Source: Acidimicrobiales bacterium
Lineage (GTDB): Bacteria; Actinomycetota; Acidimicrobiia; Acidimicrobiales; SKKL01
Assembly: GCA_034521975.1 (NCBI GenBank)
Contig: JAXHLR010000006.1
Coordinates: 496,001 to 560,000 of the forward strand
DNA: 64,000 nucleotides
Direction of reading: 5' to 3'
The notes under the pieces are model-generated. The model was not told the DNA's origin. It worked only from the letters and a program-made list of their open reading frames with translations, and ran no database searches. The position numbers were made by a program, and so were the translations under genes. Each line of letters begins with the position of its first letter. The stretch's first letter is position 1. Below are positions 8,992-18,535 of the stretch, piece by piece.

Positions 8992-9480
8992 TCAGCGGTT
9001 GGTGAGGGCGTTGCCCTTCGCTGGAGGCCGACCGTTGCCGAACGGCAACGGCAGCAGCTCCACCGTACCCCCTGCCGCGGTGATGGCTTCCTCGGCCGAC
9101 TTGGACACGGCGTGGGCCTTGACCGTGACCGCACGGGTCAGCTCGCCGCGGCCGAGCACCTTGATGAGTGCCTTCTTGCCGGCCAGTCCCTTGGACCGCA
9201 GCGACTCGGGCGTGACCTCGTCGAGCCCCGAGTCCTCGATGGTGTCGAGGTTGACGGGGTGGTACTCGACCCGGAACGGGTTGTTGAACCCCTTGAGCTT
9301 GGGAAGCCGCATGTGCAGGGGGTTCTGCCCGCCCTCGAACCCGGCGGGCATCGTGCCGCGAGCCTTCTGGCCCTTGGTGCCGCGGCCGGCGGTCTTGCCG
9401 CCCTTGCCGGCGATGCCGCGCCCGACGCGCTTGCGGCGCTGGTTGGAGCCGTCGGCAGGCTTGAGATCGTGGATCTTCAT
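8992..9480 (-). CDS. rplO: 50S ribosomal protein L15
   Basis: A late-assembly large-subunit protein. The 162-residue product begins MKIHDLKPADGSNQRRKRVGRG, then has the glycine-rich KGGKTAGRGTKGQKAR segment and the PLHMRLPKLKGF motif. Its C-terminal part is about 15 residues longer than in E. coli. It sits 4 nt after rpmD and 60 nt before secY. Confidence 0.97.
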   Translation of the reverse strand: MKIHDLKPADGSNQRRKRVGRGIAGKGGKTAGRGTKGQKARGTMPAGFEGGQNPLHMRLPKLKGFNNPFRVEYHPVNLDTIEDSGLDEVTPESLRSKGLAGKKALIKVLGRGELTRAVTVKAHAVSKSAEEAITAAGGTVELLPLPFGNGRPPAKGNALTNR

Positions 9481-9484
9481 GGTG

Positions 9485-9667
9485 TTACTCAGTCTCCTCG
9501 ACGGTGACGAGGTGTGGCACGCGATCGAGCATGCCGCGGATCTCTGGGCGATCGGGCAAGGTGTTGGACTTGCCGATGCGGCCGAGGCCGAGGGCCCGCA
9601 GCGTCCCGCGCTGCTTGGGCTTGACCCCGATGGACGAACGGGTCTGGGTGACGACGAGCTCGGTCAT
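9485..9667 (-). CDS. rpmD: 50S ribosomal protein L30
   Basis: A 60-residue protein containing TRSSIGVKPKQRGTLRALGLGRI and PEIRGMLDRVPHLV, diagnostic of bacterial L30. The ATG at 9667 overlaps the rpsE stop codon by 1 nt (TGATG), so the pair is probably translationally coupled. The open frame upstream of this ATG is only the shadow of rpsE. Confidence 0.96.
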   Translation of the reverse strand: MTELVVTQTRSSIGVKPKQRGTLRALGLGRIGKSNTLPDRPEIRGMLDRVPHLVTVEETE

Positions 9668-10242
9668 CACGCCACCTCGTCGGGCTCGGGCGCCGGGCCG
9701 CGCTCGCTCTCGCGATAGGCCTGCAGCAGTCCGGTCGGGGTGAACTCCTCGGGGTCGAGCCCTCGGAGACGGGCGATCTCGTCGGGACGCTTGAGGTCGC
9801 GCAGTCCGGCGATGGTGGCCCGTGCCACGTTGATGTGGTTCGACGAGCCCAGCGACTTGCACAGCACGTCGTGGATGCCGGCCTCTTCCAGGATGGCGCG
9901 GGCGGCACCGCCGGCGATGACACCGGTACCGGGAGCCGCGGGCTTGAGCATCACCCGCCCTGCGCCGAGTCGGCCGACCACCGAATGGGTGATGGTCGAG
10001 CCGGCCAGCGGCACGTGGAACAGGTTCTTGCGAGCCTCGTCGGTGCCCTTCTGGATGGCGAGAGGCACCTCCTTGGCCTTGCCGTAGCCGAGACCGACCC
10101 GGCCGGCGCCGTCACCGATCACCACCAGCGCGGTGAACGAGAACCGGCGACCACCCCGGACGACCTTGGCCACCCGGTTGATGTCGATGACTCGGGACTC
10201 TCGGAGCTGCGCGTCGCTCGTTGCCGTTCGGTTGGTGGCCAT
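9667..10242 (-). CDS. rpsE: 30S ribosomal protein S5
   Basis: S5 contributes to decoding fidelity and is the classic site of spectinomycin-resistance and ram mutations. The 191-residue protein has [20 protein letters not shown] with [14 protein letters not shown] (the double-stranded RNA-binding domain) and the C-terminal [16 protein letters not shown]. The loop around [10 protein letters not shown] is intact. A roughly 30-residue acidic C-terminal extension follows the core. The start overlaps the rplR stop by 1 nt. Confidence 0.97.
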   Translation of the reverse strand: MATNRTATSDAQLRESRVIDINRVAKVVRGGRRFSFTALVVIGDGAGRVGLGYGKAKEVPLAIQKGTDEARKNLFHVPLAGSTITHSVVGRLGAGRVMLKPAAPGTGVIAGGAARAILEEAGIHDVLCKSLGSSNHINVARATIAGLRDLKRPDEIARLRGLDPEEFTPTGLLQAYRESERGPAPEPDEVA

Positions 10243-10607
10243 CAGAACTCCAGTCCGGCGTCACGTGCCGCGTCGGCGAGGGCGGCGATCCGCCCGTGGT
10301 ACATGAATCCGCCGCGGTCGAACACGACCCGTTCCACCCCGGCGGACTTGGCTCGTTCGGCCACGAGGGCGCCCACCTTGGTGGCGGCCTCGACGGTGCC
10401 GGTGGACCCCGACCGAAGGTCGGGTTCGTGGGTGGAGGCGGCAGCCAGGGTCCGGCCCGACCGGTCGTCGATGACCTGGGCCACCACGTGACGGTTGGAC
10501 CGGAACACGGCCAGGCGAGGACGCTCGGGGGTGCCGAGGACCTTCTTGCGGACCCGGCGGTGACGCCGGACCCGTGCTGCTCGCTTCTGCTTGGCGCTGT
10601 CGCTCAT
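10242..10607 (-). CDS. rplR: 50S ribosomal protein L18
   Basis: L18 binds 5S rRNA in the central protuberance. The 121-residue product has a basic N-terminal tail ([15 protein letters not shown]), [19 protein letters not shown], and the C-terminal [26 protein letters not shown] that defines the family. It overlaps rpsE by 1 nt. Confidence 0.97.
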   Translation of the reverse strand: MSDSAKQKRAARVRRHRRVRKKVLGTPERPRLAVFRSNRHVVAQVIDDRSGRTLAAASTHEPDLRSGSTGTVEAATKVGALVAERAKSAGVERVVFDRGGFMYHGRIAALADAARDAGLEF

Positions 10608-10634
10608 CTCGTCCTTCTCAGTTCTTCCGAGGCG

Positions 10635-11174
10635 CTACTTGGCGGTCTTGCCGGCCTTGCGCAACACCCGCTCGCCGGCGTAGCGAACACCCTTGCCCTT
10701 GTAGGGCTCGGGCTTGCGCACAGCGCGGATGTTGGCGGCAACCTGGCCGACGACCTGCTTGTCGATGCCGATGACGCCGATGCTGGTCGGGGTGGGGACC
10801 TCGAAGGTGATCCCGTCGGGCGCCTCGATGGTGACCGCATGGCTGTAGCCGAGGGCCAGCTCGAGGGAGTCGGACCCTTTGGCCGTGGCACGGTAGCCGA
10901 CGCCGACGATCTCGAGATCCTTGCGGAACCCGTCGGTGACCCCGGTGACCATGTTCGCCACCAGTGCCCGGCTGAGCCCGTGCAGGCCACGGGTGCGGCG
11001 CTCTTCGTCGGTCCGCTCGACCAGGAGGGTGTCGTCCTCTTGGCGCAGGGTGATCGACTCGGGGAGCTCGTGGGACAGGGTGCCCTTCGGTCCGGTGACG
11101 GTGACCGAGGTGCCGTCGATGCTGATGTCGACACCGTTGGGCACCGGGATGGGGAATGTTCCTACTCGGGACAT
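10635..11174 (-). CDS. rplF: 50S ribosomal protein L6
   Basis: L6 lies at the base of the L7/L12 stalk near the sarcin-ricin loop. The 179-residue protein shows the two repeated L6 domains: [17 protein letters not shown] with [15 protein letters not shown] in the first, then [10 protein letters not shown] and [14 protein letters not shown] in the second. The last motif is the near-universal L6 signature. Confidence 0.97.
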   Translation of the reverse strand: MSRVGTFPIPVPNGVDISIDGTSVTVTGPKGTLSHELPESITLRQEDDTLLVERTDEERRTRGLHGLSRALVANMVTGVTDGFRKDLEIVGVGYRATAKGSDSLELALGYSHAVTIEAPDGITFEVPTPTSIGVIGIDKQVVGQVAANIRAVRKPEPYKGKGVRYAGERVLRKAGKTAK

Positions 11175-11185
11175 GGGAGGCTCCG

Positions 11186-11590
11186 TTACCAGACGAAGCA
11201 GAGGATCTCGCCGCCCATGCGACGCTTGCGCGCCTCACGGTCGGTCATGAGCCCCTGGCTCGTGGAGACGACGGCGACACCGAGGCCGCCGAGGACACGG
11301 GGGATGCTGTCGGACTTGGTGTAGACCCGCAGCCCCGGCTTGGACACCCGCTTGATGCCGGAGATGGTCCGGGCCCGCTCGGGTGAGTACTTCATCTTCA
11401 CGGTGAGGATGCGGCCGGGCCGGTCAGGGTTGTCGGCGGTCGAGAAGTTCTCGATGTAGCCCTCCTTCTGGAGGAGCTCGGCGAGGGCTTCCTTCACCTT
11501 GGACGATGGCATGGACACGTCGTCGTGCATCGCCGTGTTGGCGTTGCGCAGACGGGTGAGCATGTCGGCGATGGGGTCGGTCATGGTCAT
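11186..11590 (-). CDS. rpsH: 30S ribosomal protein S8
   Basis: S8 binds helix 21 of 16S rRNA and in E. coli represses the spc operon. The 134-residue product has [15 protein letters not shown], the [12 protein letters not shown] segment and [26 protein letters not shown]. Two ATG codons (MTM) are available at the start; the first is used here. It lies between rpsN and rplF. Confidence 0.97.
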   Translation of the reverse strand: MTMTDPIADMLTRLRNANTAMHDDVSMPSSKVKEALAELLQKEGYIENFSTADNPDRPGRILTVKMKYSPERARTISGIKRVSKPGLRVYTKSDSIPRVLGGLGVAVVSTSQGLMTDREARKRRMGGEILCFVW

Positions 11591-11603
11591 CGGACGTCCC
11601 TCC

Positions 11604-11789
11604 TCACCAGCTGGCCTTCTTGAGCCCGGGGATCTCCCCGGCGTGTGCGAGCTCGCGCAGACACACCCGGCAGAGGCCGAACTTGCGGTACACCGAGCGC
11701 GGACGGCCGCACCGGCGGCAGCGCGTGTAGCCCCGCACCTTGAACTTGGGCGTGCGCTGCGACTTGTTGATGAGCGCCTTCTTGGCCAT
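11604..11789 (-). CDS. rpsN: 30S ribosomal protein S14 type Z
   Basis: The short (61-residue) zinc-binding S14. The four cysteines Cys24, Cys27, Cys40 and Cys43 form the zinc ribbon, and the C-terminus reads [11 protein letters not shown] as in other type Z proteins. The ATG at 11789 overlaps the rplE stop as TAATG. A zinc-free S14 paralogue, common in Actinomycetota under zinc limitation, is not seen in this window. Confidence 0.96.
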   Translation of the reverse strand: MAKKALINKSQRTPKFKVRGYTRCRRCGRPRSVYRKFGLCRVCLRELAHAGEIPGLKKASW

Positions 11790-12364
11790 TACTGCTGCCC
11801 TTCGGATCGGAACGGGAAGCCGAGAGCAGCGAGCAGGGCGCGCCCGTCGGCATCGGTGGTGGCGGTGGTGACGATGGTGATGTCCATGCCCCGGGCGACG
11901 TCGACCTTGTCGTAGTCGATCTCGGGAAAGATGAGCTGCTCGGTGACGCCGAAGGTGTAGTTGCCCCGGCCGTCGAATGACGTGGGCGACAACCCGCGAA
12001 AGTCGCGGATACGGGGGATCGAGATGCTGATGAGGCGATCGAGGAACTCCCACTTGCGGTCTCCCCGGAGGGTGACCTTGGTGCCGATGGCGTTGCCCTC
12101 TCGCAGCTTGAACCCGGCGATGGACTTCTTGGCCCTGGTGACCACCGGCTTCTGGCCGGCGATGATGGTGAGGTCCTCGACGGCACCGTCGAGGAGACGG
12201 GCCTGGTTCACCGCATCGCCGACGCCCATGTTGATCGAGATCTTGTCGACCTTCGGGACCTGCATGACGTTGCCGAGCTCGAGATCGGACTTGAGCTGGT
12301 CGCGGATGGTGTCGTAGTACCTCGCCTTGAGGCGGGGCATCTGGGTTGTCGCAGTGGCCATCAC
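11789..12364 (-). CDS. rplE: 50S ribosomal protein L5
   Basis: L5 carries 5S rRNA into the large subunit and contacts the P-site tRNA. The 191-residue product has [35 protein letters not shown], the [19 protein letters not shown] block and the C-terminal MDITIVTTA. Tandem ATG codons at 12364 and 12361 overlap the rplX stop (ATGATGG); either may start translation. Confidence 0.97.
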   Translation of the reverse strand: MMATATTQMPRLKARYYDTIRDQLKSDLELGNVMQVPKVDKISINMGVGDAVNQARLLDGAVEDLTIIAGQKPVVTRAKKSIAGFKLREGNAIGTKVTLRGDRKWEFLDRLISISIPRIRDFRGLSPTSFDGRGNYTFGVTEQLIFPEIDYDKVDVARGMDITIVTTATTDADGRALLAALGFPFRSEGQQ

Positions 12365-12678
12365 AGCTCGGCTCCGGTGCGCTTGCAGATACGGACCTTG
12401 TTGCCCTTGGCGTCGAAGGTGTACCCGACGCGGGTGGCCTTGCCGTCCTTGGGGCTGATCACTGCGACGTTGGACACCGAGATCGGCATGTCCTTGTCGA
12501 TGATCCCGCCCTGCATGGTGGAACGGGTCGGCTTCTGGTGCTTCTTGGCGACGTTGACGCCGTCGACGATGACCTTGCCCTCGTTCGGCAGCGCCCGGGA
12601 GACCACGCCTTCTTTGCCGCGGTCCTTGCCCGACAGCACGACGACGCGATCGCCCTTGCGGACCTTCATGGCTGCCAT
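12361..12678 (-). CDS. rplX: 50S ribosomal protein L24
   Basis: An early-assembly large-subunit protein with a KOW domain: [20 protein letters not shown] near the N-terminus, then [11 protein letters not shown] and a C-terminal [10 protein letters not shown]. The ATG at 12678 gives 105 residues, the family length. The frame is open upstream inside rplN but has no L24 similarity there. The stop overlaps the rplE start. Confidence 0.96.
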   Translation of the reverse strand: MAAMKVRKGDRVVVLSGKDRGKEGVVSRALPNEGKVIVDGVNVAKKHQKPTRSTMQGGIIDKDMPISVSNVAVISPKDGKATRVGYTFDAKGNKVRICKRTGAEL

Positions 12679-12680
12679 GG

Positions 12681-13049
12681 TCAGATCACCTCCGGCGCGA
12701 GCGAGACGATCCGCATGAATCGCTTCTCGCGCAGCTCGCGGCCCACAGGGCCGAAGATGCGGGTGCCACGCGGCTGCTGTGCATCGTTGATGAGCACGGC
12801 CGCGTTCTCGTCGAATCGGATGTAGGAGCCGTCGGGACGACGGCGTTCCTTCTTGGTGCGCACGACGACGCACTTGACGACATCGCCGCTCTTGACCGCG
12901 GCGCCGGGCAAGGCGTCCTTCACGGTGGCGACGAACACGTCGCCGATGCCGGCATAGCGTCGGCGGGAGCCGCCGAGCACCTTGATGCACAGCACCTCCT
13001 TGGCGCCACTGTTGTCGGCCACCCGCAGGCGGCTCTCTTGCTGGATCAC
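12681..13049 (-). CDS. rplN: 50S ribosomal protein L14
   Basis: L14 forms an intersubunit bridge and binds the silencing factor RsfS in other bacteria. The GTG start at 13049 gives 122 residues beginning with [18 protein letters not shown], followed by [15 protein letters not shown] and [15 protein letters not shown], all diagnostic. The GTG overlaps the rpsQ stop codon (GTGA), implying coupled translation. Confidence 0.96.
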   Translation of the reverse strand: MIQQESRLRVADNSGAKEVLCIKVLGGSRRRYAGIGDVFVATVKDALPGAAVKSGDVVKCVVVRTKKERRRPDGSYIRFDENAAVLINDAQQPRGTRIFGPVGRELREKRFMRIVSLAPEVI

Positions 13050-13333
13050 TTGGCACGCTCCAGGACTTCGACGACCCGCCAGCGCTTGGACTTCGACAGC
13101 GGGCGGGTCTCCTGCACACGGACGCGGTCGCCGACGTTGAGGTCGTTGGTCTCGTCGTGGACGTAGAGCTTGGTGTTCTGCTGGACGGTCTTGCCGTAGC
13201 GGGGGTGCCGGACCCGGTCGATGACCGAGACCACCGCGGTCTTGTCCATCGCGTTGGAGGTGACCAGACCGTCGCGCACCTTGCGGCGGTTGGGACGGCT
13301 CGGGGCCTCGGGGGTGGGGGTGGTGTCGGCCAT
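13046..13333 (-). CDS. rpsQ: 30S ribosomal protein S17
   Basis: A primary 16S rRNA-binding OB-fold protein. The 95-residue product has [39 protein letters not shown] and [22 protein letters not shown] proline-rich 15-residue N-terminal extension precedes the core. Its start overlaps the rpmC stop by 1 nt. Confidence 0.97.
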   Translation of the reverse strand: MADTTPTPEAPSRPNRRKVRDGLVTSNAMDKTAVVSVIDRVRHPRYGKTVQQNTKLYVHDETNDLNVGDRVRVQETRPLSKSKRWRVVEVLERAK

Positions 13334-13560
13334 CAGGCCATCTCCTCCTGGGCGAGCGCCTCGGCGGCGGCGATCTCACGGGCACGCAACTCGGTGTTGA
13401 CCCGAGCGATGTCTCGTTTGACCTGGCGAAGGCGGGCGTAGTTGTCGAGCTGTCCGGTGACGTTCTGGAAGCGCAGGTTGAACAGCTCCTGCTTGTGCTC
13501 TCCCAGCCGTTCGAGCAGGTCGCGGTCGGACAGGTCGGCCAGTGCGGACCTCTTGGCCAT
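13333..13560 (-). CDS. rpmC: 50S ribosomal protein L29
   Basis: A two-helix protein at the tunnel exit, part of the docking site for trigger factor and SRP. The 75-residue product has [23 protein letters not shown] and [19 protein letters not shown], the L29 signature. A short glutamate- and alanine-rich tail makes it about 10 residues longer than E. coli L29. The ATG at 13560 overlaps the rplP stop. Confidence 0.96.
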   Translation of the reverse strand: MAKRSALADLSDRDLLERLGEHKQELFNLRFQNVTGQLDNYARLRQVKRDIARVNTELRAREIAAAEALAQEEMA

Positions 13561-13976
13561 CAGAACCCCTCCTGACGCTCGACGAAGCGGGCCCTGATCG
13601 GCAGCTTCTGGATGGCGCGCTCGATAGCGGCCCGGGCGACCTGGGGATCGTGGTAGGACAGCTCGAACATGATGCGTCCGGGCTTGACCACGGCGACCCA
13701 TCGTTCCGGGTTGCCCTTCCCCGACCCCATGCGGGTCTCGGCCGGCTTCTCGGTGACCGGCTTGTCGGGGAAGATGTTGATCCAGACCTTGCCACCTCGT
13801 TTGATGTGGCGGGTCATGGCGATACGGGCAGCCTCGATCTGGCGGGCGGTGATCCACCCCGGCTCGAGGGCCTGGATGCCGTAGTCGCCGAAGGAGACCG
13901 AGGTGGCGCCCTTGGCGGTGCCGGTCATCCGGCCCCGGTGGTGCTTGCGGTGCTTGACCTTCTTGGGCATCAACAT
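13560..13976 (-). CDS. rplP: 50S ribosomal protein L16
   Basis: L16 organises the A-site region of the large subunit. The start [15 protein letters not shown] at 13976 matches the family exactly; an in-frame ATG four codons further upstream (13988) overlaps the end of rpsC and is less likely. The 138-residue product has [22 protein letters not shown], then [23 protein letters not shown] and [18 protein letters not shown]. Confidence 0.96.
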   Translation of the reverse strand: MLMPKKVKHRKHHRGRMTGTAKGATSVSFGDYGIQALEPGWITARQIEAARIAMTRHIKRGGKVWINIFPDKPVTEKPAETRMGSGKGNPERWVAVVKPGRIMFELSYHDPQVARAAIERAIQKLPIRARFVERQEGF

Positions 13977-13977
13977 G

Positions 13978-14898
13978 TCAGTCACCATCTCCGGGACGGA
14001 AGTGGGGGGTCTCGTGGTGCTCGCGCACCGAGCGCTCGATCTCTTCCTCTTCGGCCAGCAGGCGTTCGAAGTCGGGATCGGCCTCTTTGACCAACGGCGC
14101 CGGTTCCTCGGCCTCGGTGGGCTCCTCGGCGGGGGCCGGCTGCTCGTCGGCGCCCTTGCGGCGGGCCGCGGCAGAGGACACCACCTTGCGGGGCCGGGCG
14201 TCGCCGGCGGTGTCGCCGACGGCCATGGCGGCTTCCTTGGCGATCTTGTCCTCGGCGGTCATCTTGTAGGGCAGGATGTCGCCCTTGTAGATCCAGACCT
14301 TGACGCCGATGCGACCGTAGGTGGTCTTGGCCTCGCGGAAGCCGTAGTCGATGTCGGCACGAAGCGTGTGCAACGGGACCCGACCTTCGCGATACCACTC
14401 GGTGCGGGCCATCTCGGACCCGCCGAGGCGGCCCGAGCACTGCACCCGGATGCCGAGAGCGCCCGCCTTCTGGGCGTTCTGGACCGCACGCTTCATGGCC
14501 CGGCGGAACGCCACCCGGCCGGCGAGCTGGTCGGCGACGCCCTGGGCGATCAGGGCCGCGTCGAGCTCGGGCTGCTTGATCTCTTGGATGTTGAGCTGGA
14601 TCTTGTTGTTGCCGGTGATCTTGGCCAGGCCAGCGCGGAGGCGGTCGGCCTCGCTGCCACGGCGACCGATGACGATGCCGGGACGAGCGGTGTGGACGTC
14701 GACACGGAGCTTGTCGCGGGTGCGCTCGATCTCGATCCGGCTGATGGCCGCGTGGGGAAGCTGGGTCATCAGGTAGTCGCGGATCTCCCAGTCCTCGATG
14801 AGGAAGTCGGAGTACTCGTCGCGGTTGGCGAACCAGCGGGACTTCCAGTCGGTGGTGACACCGAGGCGGAAGCCGTAGGGATTGACCTTGTGGCCCAT
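13978..14898 (-). CDS. rpsC: 30S ribosomal protein S3 with acidic C-terminal extension
   Basis: S3 lines the mRNA entry tunnel and has helicase activity with S4 and S5. Residues 1 to about 215 contain [14 protein letters not shown], the KH domain ([15 protein letters not shown]) and the C-terminal [16 protein letters not shown]. Residues 215-306 are an extra low-complexity tail rich in Ala, Pro and Glu (for example [15 protein letters not shown]), making the protein about 70 residues longer than E. coli S3. The function of the tail is unknown. Its start overlaps the rplV stop by 1 nt. Confidence 0.97.
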   Translation of the reverse strand: MGHKVNPYGFRLGVTTDWKSRWFANRDEYSDFLIEDWEIRDYLMTQLPHAAISRIEIERTRDKLRVDVHTARPGIVIGRRGSEADRLRAGLAKITGNNKIQLNIQEIKQPELDAALIAQGVADQLAGRVAFRRAMKRAVQNAQKAGALGIRVQCSGRLGGSEMARTEWYREGRVPLHTLRADIDYGFREAKTTYGRIGVKVWIYKGDILPYKMTAEDKIAKEAAMAVGDTAGDARPRKVVSSAAARRKGADEQPAPAEEPTEAEEPAPLVKEADPDFERLLAEEEEIERSVREHHETPHFRPGDGD

Positions 14899-15566
14899 TA
14901 CTTGTCCTTCTCCTCGGCCTCGTCGGCATCGGCCTCGTCGTCGGTCTCGGCGGCGGCCTCGGCCTCGATCGCCAGCTCGTCGTCGTCGATCCCGGCGTCG
15001 TCGTCGTGATCATGGTCGTGCTCGGCGGCGGATTCGGCCTTGGCCTGGCGGCTCTTGGCCACCCGGCGGCGGCGGGCCTCGGCCGCGTCCTGGGCTGCGC
15101 CCTGGGCGCGGGCGGCACCCTGGCCGCTTCGAGCTTCGCGGGCGGCCTCTTCGCGGGCCCGGATGCGGGCCAGCTCGTCGGCGGGAAGGCGGCTCACGAT
15201 GACGGTGATGTGACAGGTGCGCTTGTTGATGCGCGTGGCGCGGCCGCGAGCACGGGGCCGCCAGCGCTTGAGGGTCGGACCCTCGTCGGCGTAGCAGGCC
15301 GACACGAACAGCTCGTCGGCGGGGATGTCGTCGTTGTGCTCGGCGTTGGCGATCGCCGAGTCGAGCACCTTGCGGATGACCGCGGCGGCTTCGCGCTCGG
15401 TGAAGGCGAGGATCTCGTCGGCCTCGCCGATGGTCTTGCCGCGGATGTGGTCGAGGACCACCCGGACCTTGGAGGCCGACATGCGGGCGTACTTGTGCTG
15501 GGCCCGGGTGCCGGAACGCTCGTTGGTCTTTCGACTCGCGTCGCGGGCGAGGGTGGTGGGGCTCAT
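14898..15566 (-). CDS. rplV: 50S ribosomal protein L22 with long His/Asp-rich tail
   Basis: L22 reaches into the exit tunnel. Residues 1 to about 130 are a normal L22: [37 protein letters not shown] and [22 protein letters not shown] further 90 or so residues follow, first Ala/Arg-rich, then acidic with EHDHDHDDD and long Glu/Asp/Ala runs. Total length 222 against about 110 in E. coli. Tails on actinobacterial L22 are known, but the histidine-aspartate cluster looks like a possible metal-binding patch; that is inference. It overlaps rpsS by 4 nt. Confidence 0.96.
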   Translation of the reverse strand: MSPTTLARDASRKTNERSGTRAQHKYARMSASKVRVVLDHIRGKTIGEADEILAFTEREAAAVIRKVLDSAIANAEHNDDIPADELFVSACYADEGPTLKRWRPRARGRATRINKRTCHITVIVSRLPADELARIRAREEAAREARSGQGAARAQGAAQDAAEARRRRVAKSRQAKAESAAEHDHDHDDDAGIDDDELAIEAEAAAETDDEADADEAEEKDK

Positions 15567-15841
15567 CGACGACCACCTCGCTCCTGGCCGGCGTGGAAGC
15601 GGAAGCTGCGGCTCGGTGCGAACTCGCCGAGCTTGTGACCCACCATCGACTCGGTGACATAGACCGGCACGTGCTTGCGGCCGTCGTGCACCGCGATCGT
15701 GTGTCCCACCATGTCGGGCAGGATCGTGGAACGGCGCGACCAGGTCTTGATGACCTTCTTCTCGCCCTTCTCGTTGAGGTCGTCGACCTTCTTCAACAGA
15801 TGGTCGTCGACGAAGGGGCCCTTCTTCAGGCTGCGCGGCAT
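15563..15841 (-). CDS. rpsS: 30S ribosomal protein S19
   Basis: S19 sits in the head of the 30S subunit with S13. The 92-residue product begins [19 protein letters not shown] and contains [22 protein letters not shown] and [17 protein letters not shown], near-universal S19 motifs. It ends 4 nt inside the start of rplV and follows rplB by 6 nt. Confidence 0.97.
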   Translation of the reverse strand: MPRSLKKGPFVDDHLLKKVDDLNEKGEKKVIKTWSRRSTILPDMVGHTIAVHDGRKHVPVYVTESMVGHKLGEFAPSRSFRFHAGQERGGRR

Positions 15842-15847
15842 GTCCTG

Positions 15848-16684
15848 CTACCTCCGGGAGCCGCGGGTACGCCGGCGGCGAACGATGAGCTTCTGGGATG
15901 GCTTGTTGGTGTCACGGGTACGACCTTCGGGCTTGCCCCACGGCGACACGGGATGGCGTCCACCGGAGGTCTTGCCCTCGCCGCCACCGTGGGGATGGTC
16001 GACCGGGTTCATGACCACACCGCGGGTCTGGGGGCGAACACCCTTCCAGCGGTTGCGTCCGGCCTTGCCGATCTTGATCAGCTCGTGTTCGGCGTTGCCG
16101 ACCTCGCCGATGGTGGCCCGACAGTCGATCGGGACCCGGCGCATCTCGCTGCTCGGCAGGCGCAGGGTGGCGAAGTCGCCCTCCTTGGCCACGAGCTGCA
16201 CGCTCGAACCGGCACTGCGGGACAGGCGCCCGCCCTGTCCGGGCTTGATCTCGACGTTGTGGACGGTGGTGCCGACCGGGATGTAGCGCATCGGGAGGGC
16301 GTTGCCGGCCTTGAGCTCGGAGCCCTGGCCGTTCTGGAGCATCTCACCGATGCGGACGCCCTTGGGGGCCAGGATGTAGCGCTTGTCTCCATCGAGGTAG
16401 TGCAACAGCGCGATGCGGCAGGTGCGGTTCGGGTCGTACTCGATCGACGCGACCTTGGCCGGGACGCCGTCCTTGTTCCGCTTGAAGTCGATGGCACGGT
16501 ACTGCTGCTTGTGGCCACCGCCGCGGTGACGGGCGGTCTTGCGGCCGTAGCTGTTGCGACCACCGGTGCGGGGCTTGGGGTTGACGAGCGACTTCTCGGG
16601 CTCGGTCCTGGTGAGCTCGGAGAAGTCCGAGCCGGTCTGGAACCGACGGCCCGGGCTCGTGGGCTTGCGCTTGCGGAGTGCCAT
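15848..16684 (-). CDS. rplB: 50S ribosomal protein L2
   Basis: L2 is needed for subunit association and peptidyl transfer. The 278-residue protein has the OB domain ([21 protein letters not shown]), [18 protein letters not shown], and the peptidyl-transferase-adjacent loop [18 protein letters not shown] that includes the essential histidine. Length and order of domains are normal. Confidence 0.98.
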   Translation of the reverse strand: MALRKRKPTSPGRRFQTGSDFSELTRTEPEKSLVNPKPRTGGRNSYGRKTARHRGGGHKQQYRAIDFKRNKDGVPAKVASIEYDPNRTCRIALLHYLDGDKRYILAPKGVRIGEMLQNGQGSELKAGNALPMRYIPVGTTVHNVEIKPGQGGRLSRSAGSSVQLVAKEGDFATLRLPSSEMRRVPIDCRATIGEVGNAEHELIKIGKAGRNRWKGVRPQTRGVVMNPVDHPHGGGEGKTSGGRHPVSPWGKPEGRTRDTNKPSQKLIVRRRRTRGSRR

Positions 16685-16695
16685 GGCGGTGCTTC

Positions 16696-16986
16696 CTAGG
16701 TCTCGAACAGGTCGATGACGTCGCCCTCGGCGAGGGAGACGACCGCCCGCTTGGTGTCGGTCTTGGAGCCAAAGGTGAGGGCACGTCGGTTGCGCTGACG
16801 CTTGCCCTTGCGGTTGAGGGTGTTCACCCGGGTGACCTTCACGTCGAAGAGCGCTTCGACGGCGTCACGGATCTCGGGCTTGGAGGCCCCAGGGTGGACC
16901 TTGAAGGTGTAGACGTTGTGCTCGAGCAGCGAGTAGGACTTCTCGCTGACGATCGGTTCGATGACGACGTCGCGTGGGTCTTTCAC
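16696..16986 (-). CDS. rplW: 50S ribosomal protein L23
   Basis: L23 is the main docking site for trigger factor and SRP at the tunnel exit. A GTG start at 16986 gives 96 residues: [41 protein letters not shown] and the basic loop [14 protein letters not shown]. The GTG overlaps the rplD stop codon (GTGA). The frame is open further upstream but only as a shadow of rplD. Confidence 0.95.
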   Translation of the reverse strand: MKDPRDVVIEPIVSEKSYSLLEHNVYTFKVHPGASKPEIRDAVEALFDVKVTRVNTLNRKGKRQRNRRALTFGSKTDTKRAVVSLAEGDVIDLFET

Positions 16987-17627
16987 TGGTCGTCCTCGCT
17001 CGGGGTCGCGGGGGTGGTCGTGGGCAGCGTGTCGGTGGTGAAGACGACCCAGTCGCTGCACAGCACGTCGTAGGCGTTGAGCTCAGCGGCCTCGAGCAGG
17101 TGGACGTGGCCGAGGTTGCGGAAGCTCCTCCAGACGATCTCGTCATCGGGGCCGAGGACCACGAGGACCCGGCCGGCGACACCGATGGCGTCGAGAGCGG
17201 CCTTGGCACCCTTGGTGCTCGGGGCGTCGAGGCCCCAGTCGTCGACCACCACGACCTTGTCGTCGGCGGCCCGATCGGACAGCGCCGACCGGAGAGCCAG
17301 CTTGATCATCTTCTTGGGGGTGCGCTGGGCGTAGCTACGGGGCTTGGGGCCCAGCGCCACACCGCCGCCGCGCCACTGCGGCGACCGGGTGGAGCCCTGG
17401 CGGGACCGGCCGGTTCCCTTCTGGCGCCACGGCTTGGCCCCACCACCGCGCACCTCGGCGCGGGTCTTGGTGCTCTGGGTTCCTGCCCGGCGGGCGGCGA
17501 GCTGGGCGGTGACGACCTGGTGCATGACCGCGACGTTGGGCTCGATGCCGAAGATCTCGTCGGCCAGCTCGGCCTTCTTGGTCGTCTTGGCGCCGCTCGG
17601 GTTCTTGAGGGTGACCGTTGCCATCAC
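16983..17627 (-). CDS. rplD: 50S ribosomal protein L4
   Basis: L4 extends a loop into the exit tunnel and in E. coli represses the S10 operon. The 214-residue product contains [38 protein letters not shown] as overlapping family motifs, then [21 protein letters not shown] Thr/Pro-rich acidic tail of about 12 residues closes it. Its start overlaps the rplC stop by 4 nt. Repression of the structured leader before rplC by L4 is possible but not shown. Confidence 0.97.
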   Translation of the reverse strand: MMATVTLKNPSGAKTTKKAELADEIFGIEPNVAVMHQVVTAQLAARRAGTQSTKTRAEVRGGGAKPWRQKGTGRSRQGSTRSPQWRGGGVALGPKPRSYAQRTPKKMIKLALRSALSDRAADDKVVVVDDWGLDAPSTKGAKAALDAIGVAGRVLVVLGPDDEIVWRSFRNLGHVHLLEAAELNAYDVLCSDWVVFTTDTLPTTTPATPSEDDQ

Positions 17628-18265
17628 TTGCCAGCCTTCACTGCGTCGCGGATGAGGACGAGGCCGCCGCGGGGGCCGGGAACCGACCCACGAACGAGCA
17701 GGAGGCCCCGCTCGGCGTCGGCGTCGACCACGGTGAGGTTGAGGGTGGTGACCTTCTCGGCGCCCATGCGACCGGCCATCTTCTTGCCCTTGAAGACCCG
17801 GGCGGGCGTGGCGCAGGCACCGACGGCTCCGGGCATGCGGTGCACGCGGTGGGCGCCGTGGGAGGCCCGCTGGCCCGAGAAGTTGTGGCGCTTCATGACC
17901 CCGGCGAAGCCCTTGCCCTTGCTGACGGCGGTGACGTCGATGAGCTCGCCTTTGGCGACCACGTCGACTGCGATCTCCTGGCCGACTTCGTACTCGCTGA
18001 CGTCGTCGAGGCGAAGTTCGACGAGGCGCTCGCCGGGGTCGACGCCGGCCTTGTCGTAGTGACCGGTGGTGGGCGAGTTGAGCTTGCGGGCGTCGCGGTG
18101 TCCGAAGGTGACCTGCAACGCGCTGTAGCCGTCGGTGTCGGGGCGTTTGATCTGCACCACTCGGCAGGGCGCGACCTTGACCACGGTGACCGGGACGACG
18201 CGGTTCTCGTCATCCCAGACCTGGGTCATGCCGACCTTCTCGCCGACGATTGCCTTGTTCGCCAT
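17624..18265 (-). CDS. rplC: 50S ribosomal protein L3
   Basis: An initiator of large-subunit assembly near the peptidyl transferase centre. The 213-residue product begins with [15 protein letters not shown] and contains [16 protein letters not shown], then [20 protein letters not shown] and [14 protein letters not shown]. It is now the first gene of its transcription unit because rpsJ, normally just upstream, is separated by about 1.2 kb holding two unrelated genes and a new promoter. Confidence 0.98.
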   Translation of the reverse strand: MANKAIVGEKVGMTQVWDDENRVVPVTVVKVAPCRVVQIKRPDTDGYSALQVTFGHRDARKLNSPTTGHYDKAGVDPGERLVELRLDDVSEYEVGQEIAVDVVAKGELIDVTAVSKGKGFAGVMKRHNFSGQRASHGAHRVHRMPGAVGACATPARVFKGKKMAGRMGAEKVTTLNLTVVDADAERGLLLVRGSVPGPRGGLVLIRDAVKAGK

Positions 18266-18295
18266 TGCGGCTGTGTCCTTCTCTGTGGTTGTCCC

Positions 18296-18366
18296 GACGG
18301 ATGCCTCGCAGGCAGCGCCGTCGGCTCTTCACGCGAACGCTCCGCCCGGGCGGACCCGGCGGAGCG
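18296..18366 (-). promoter_or_regulatory. Structured 5' leader of rplC operon
   Basis: The approximately 205-nt untranslated leader between the promoter and rplC contains two hairpins: one at 18366-18338 (9-bp stem, CGCTCCGCC paired with GGCGGAGCG) and a two-part one at 18322-18296 (GACGG/CCGTC outside TGCCT/AGGCA). A leader this long and structured suggests ribosomal-protein feedback control, as with L4 in E. coli, but no specific leader family is recognised. Confidence 0.4.
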
Positions 18367-18480
18367 CCAGTTGGGTTGTGCCGTGCGGTACCCGCGACGG
18401 GCCTTCACGGACGTCGATTGGTTGGGAGTTCCGGACTCGTGCCAGGCACTGGTCAACAGGCCCCGGCACACGGAGCCGCC

Positions 18481-18509
18481 ATCATAGCGAGCCGCGGCGC
18501 GTGTGCCAA
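18481..18509 (-). promoter_or_regulatory. Promoter for the rplC-rplD-rplW... operon
   Basis: TTGGCA (18509-18504), a 17-bp spacer and TATGAT (18486-18481) form one of the best sigma-70 type promoters in the window. It lies just after the stop of the pentapeptide-repeat gene and explains how the ribosomal operon is transcribed despite the break after rpsJ. Confidence 0.65.
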
Positions 18510-18535
18510 GCCCGGCTGAGCTCGCCGCGTCGGGA

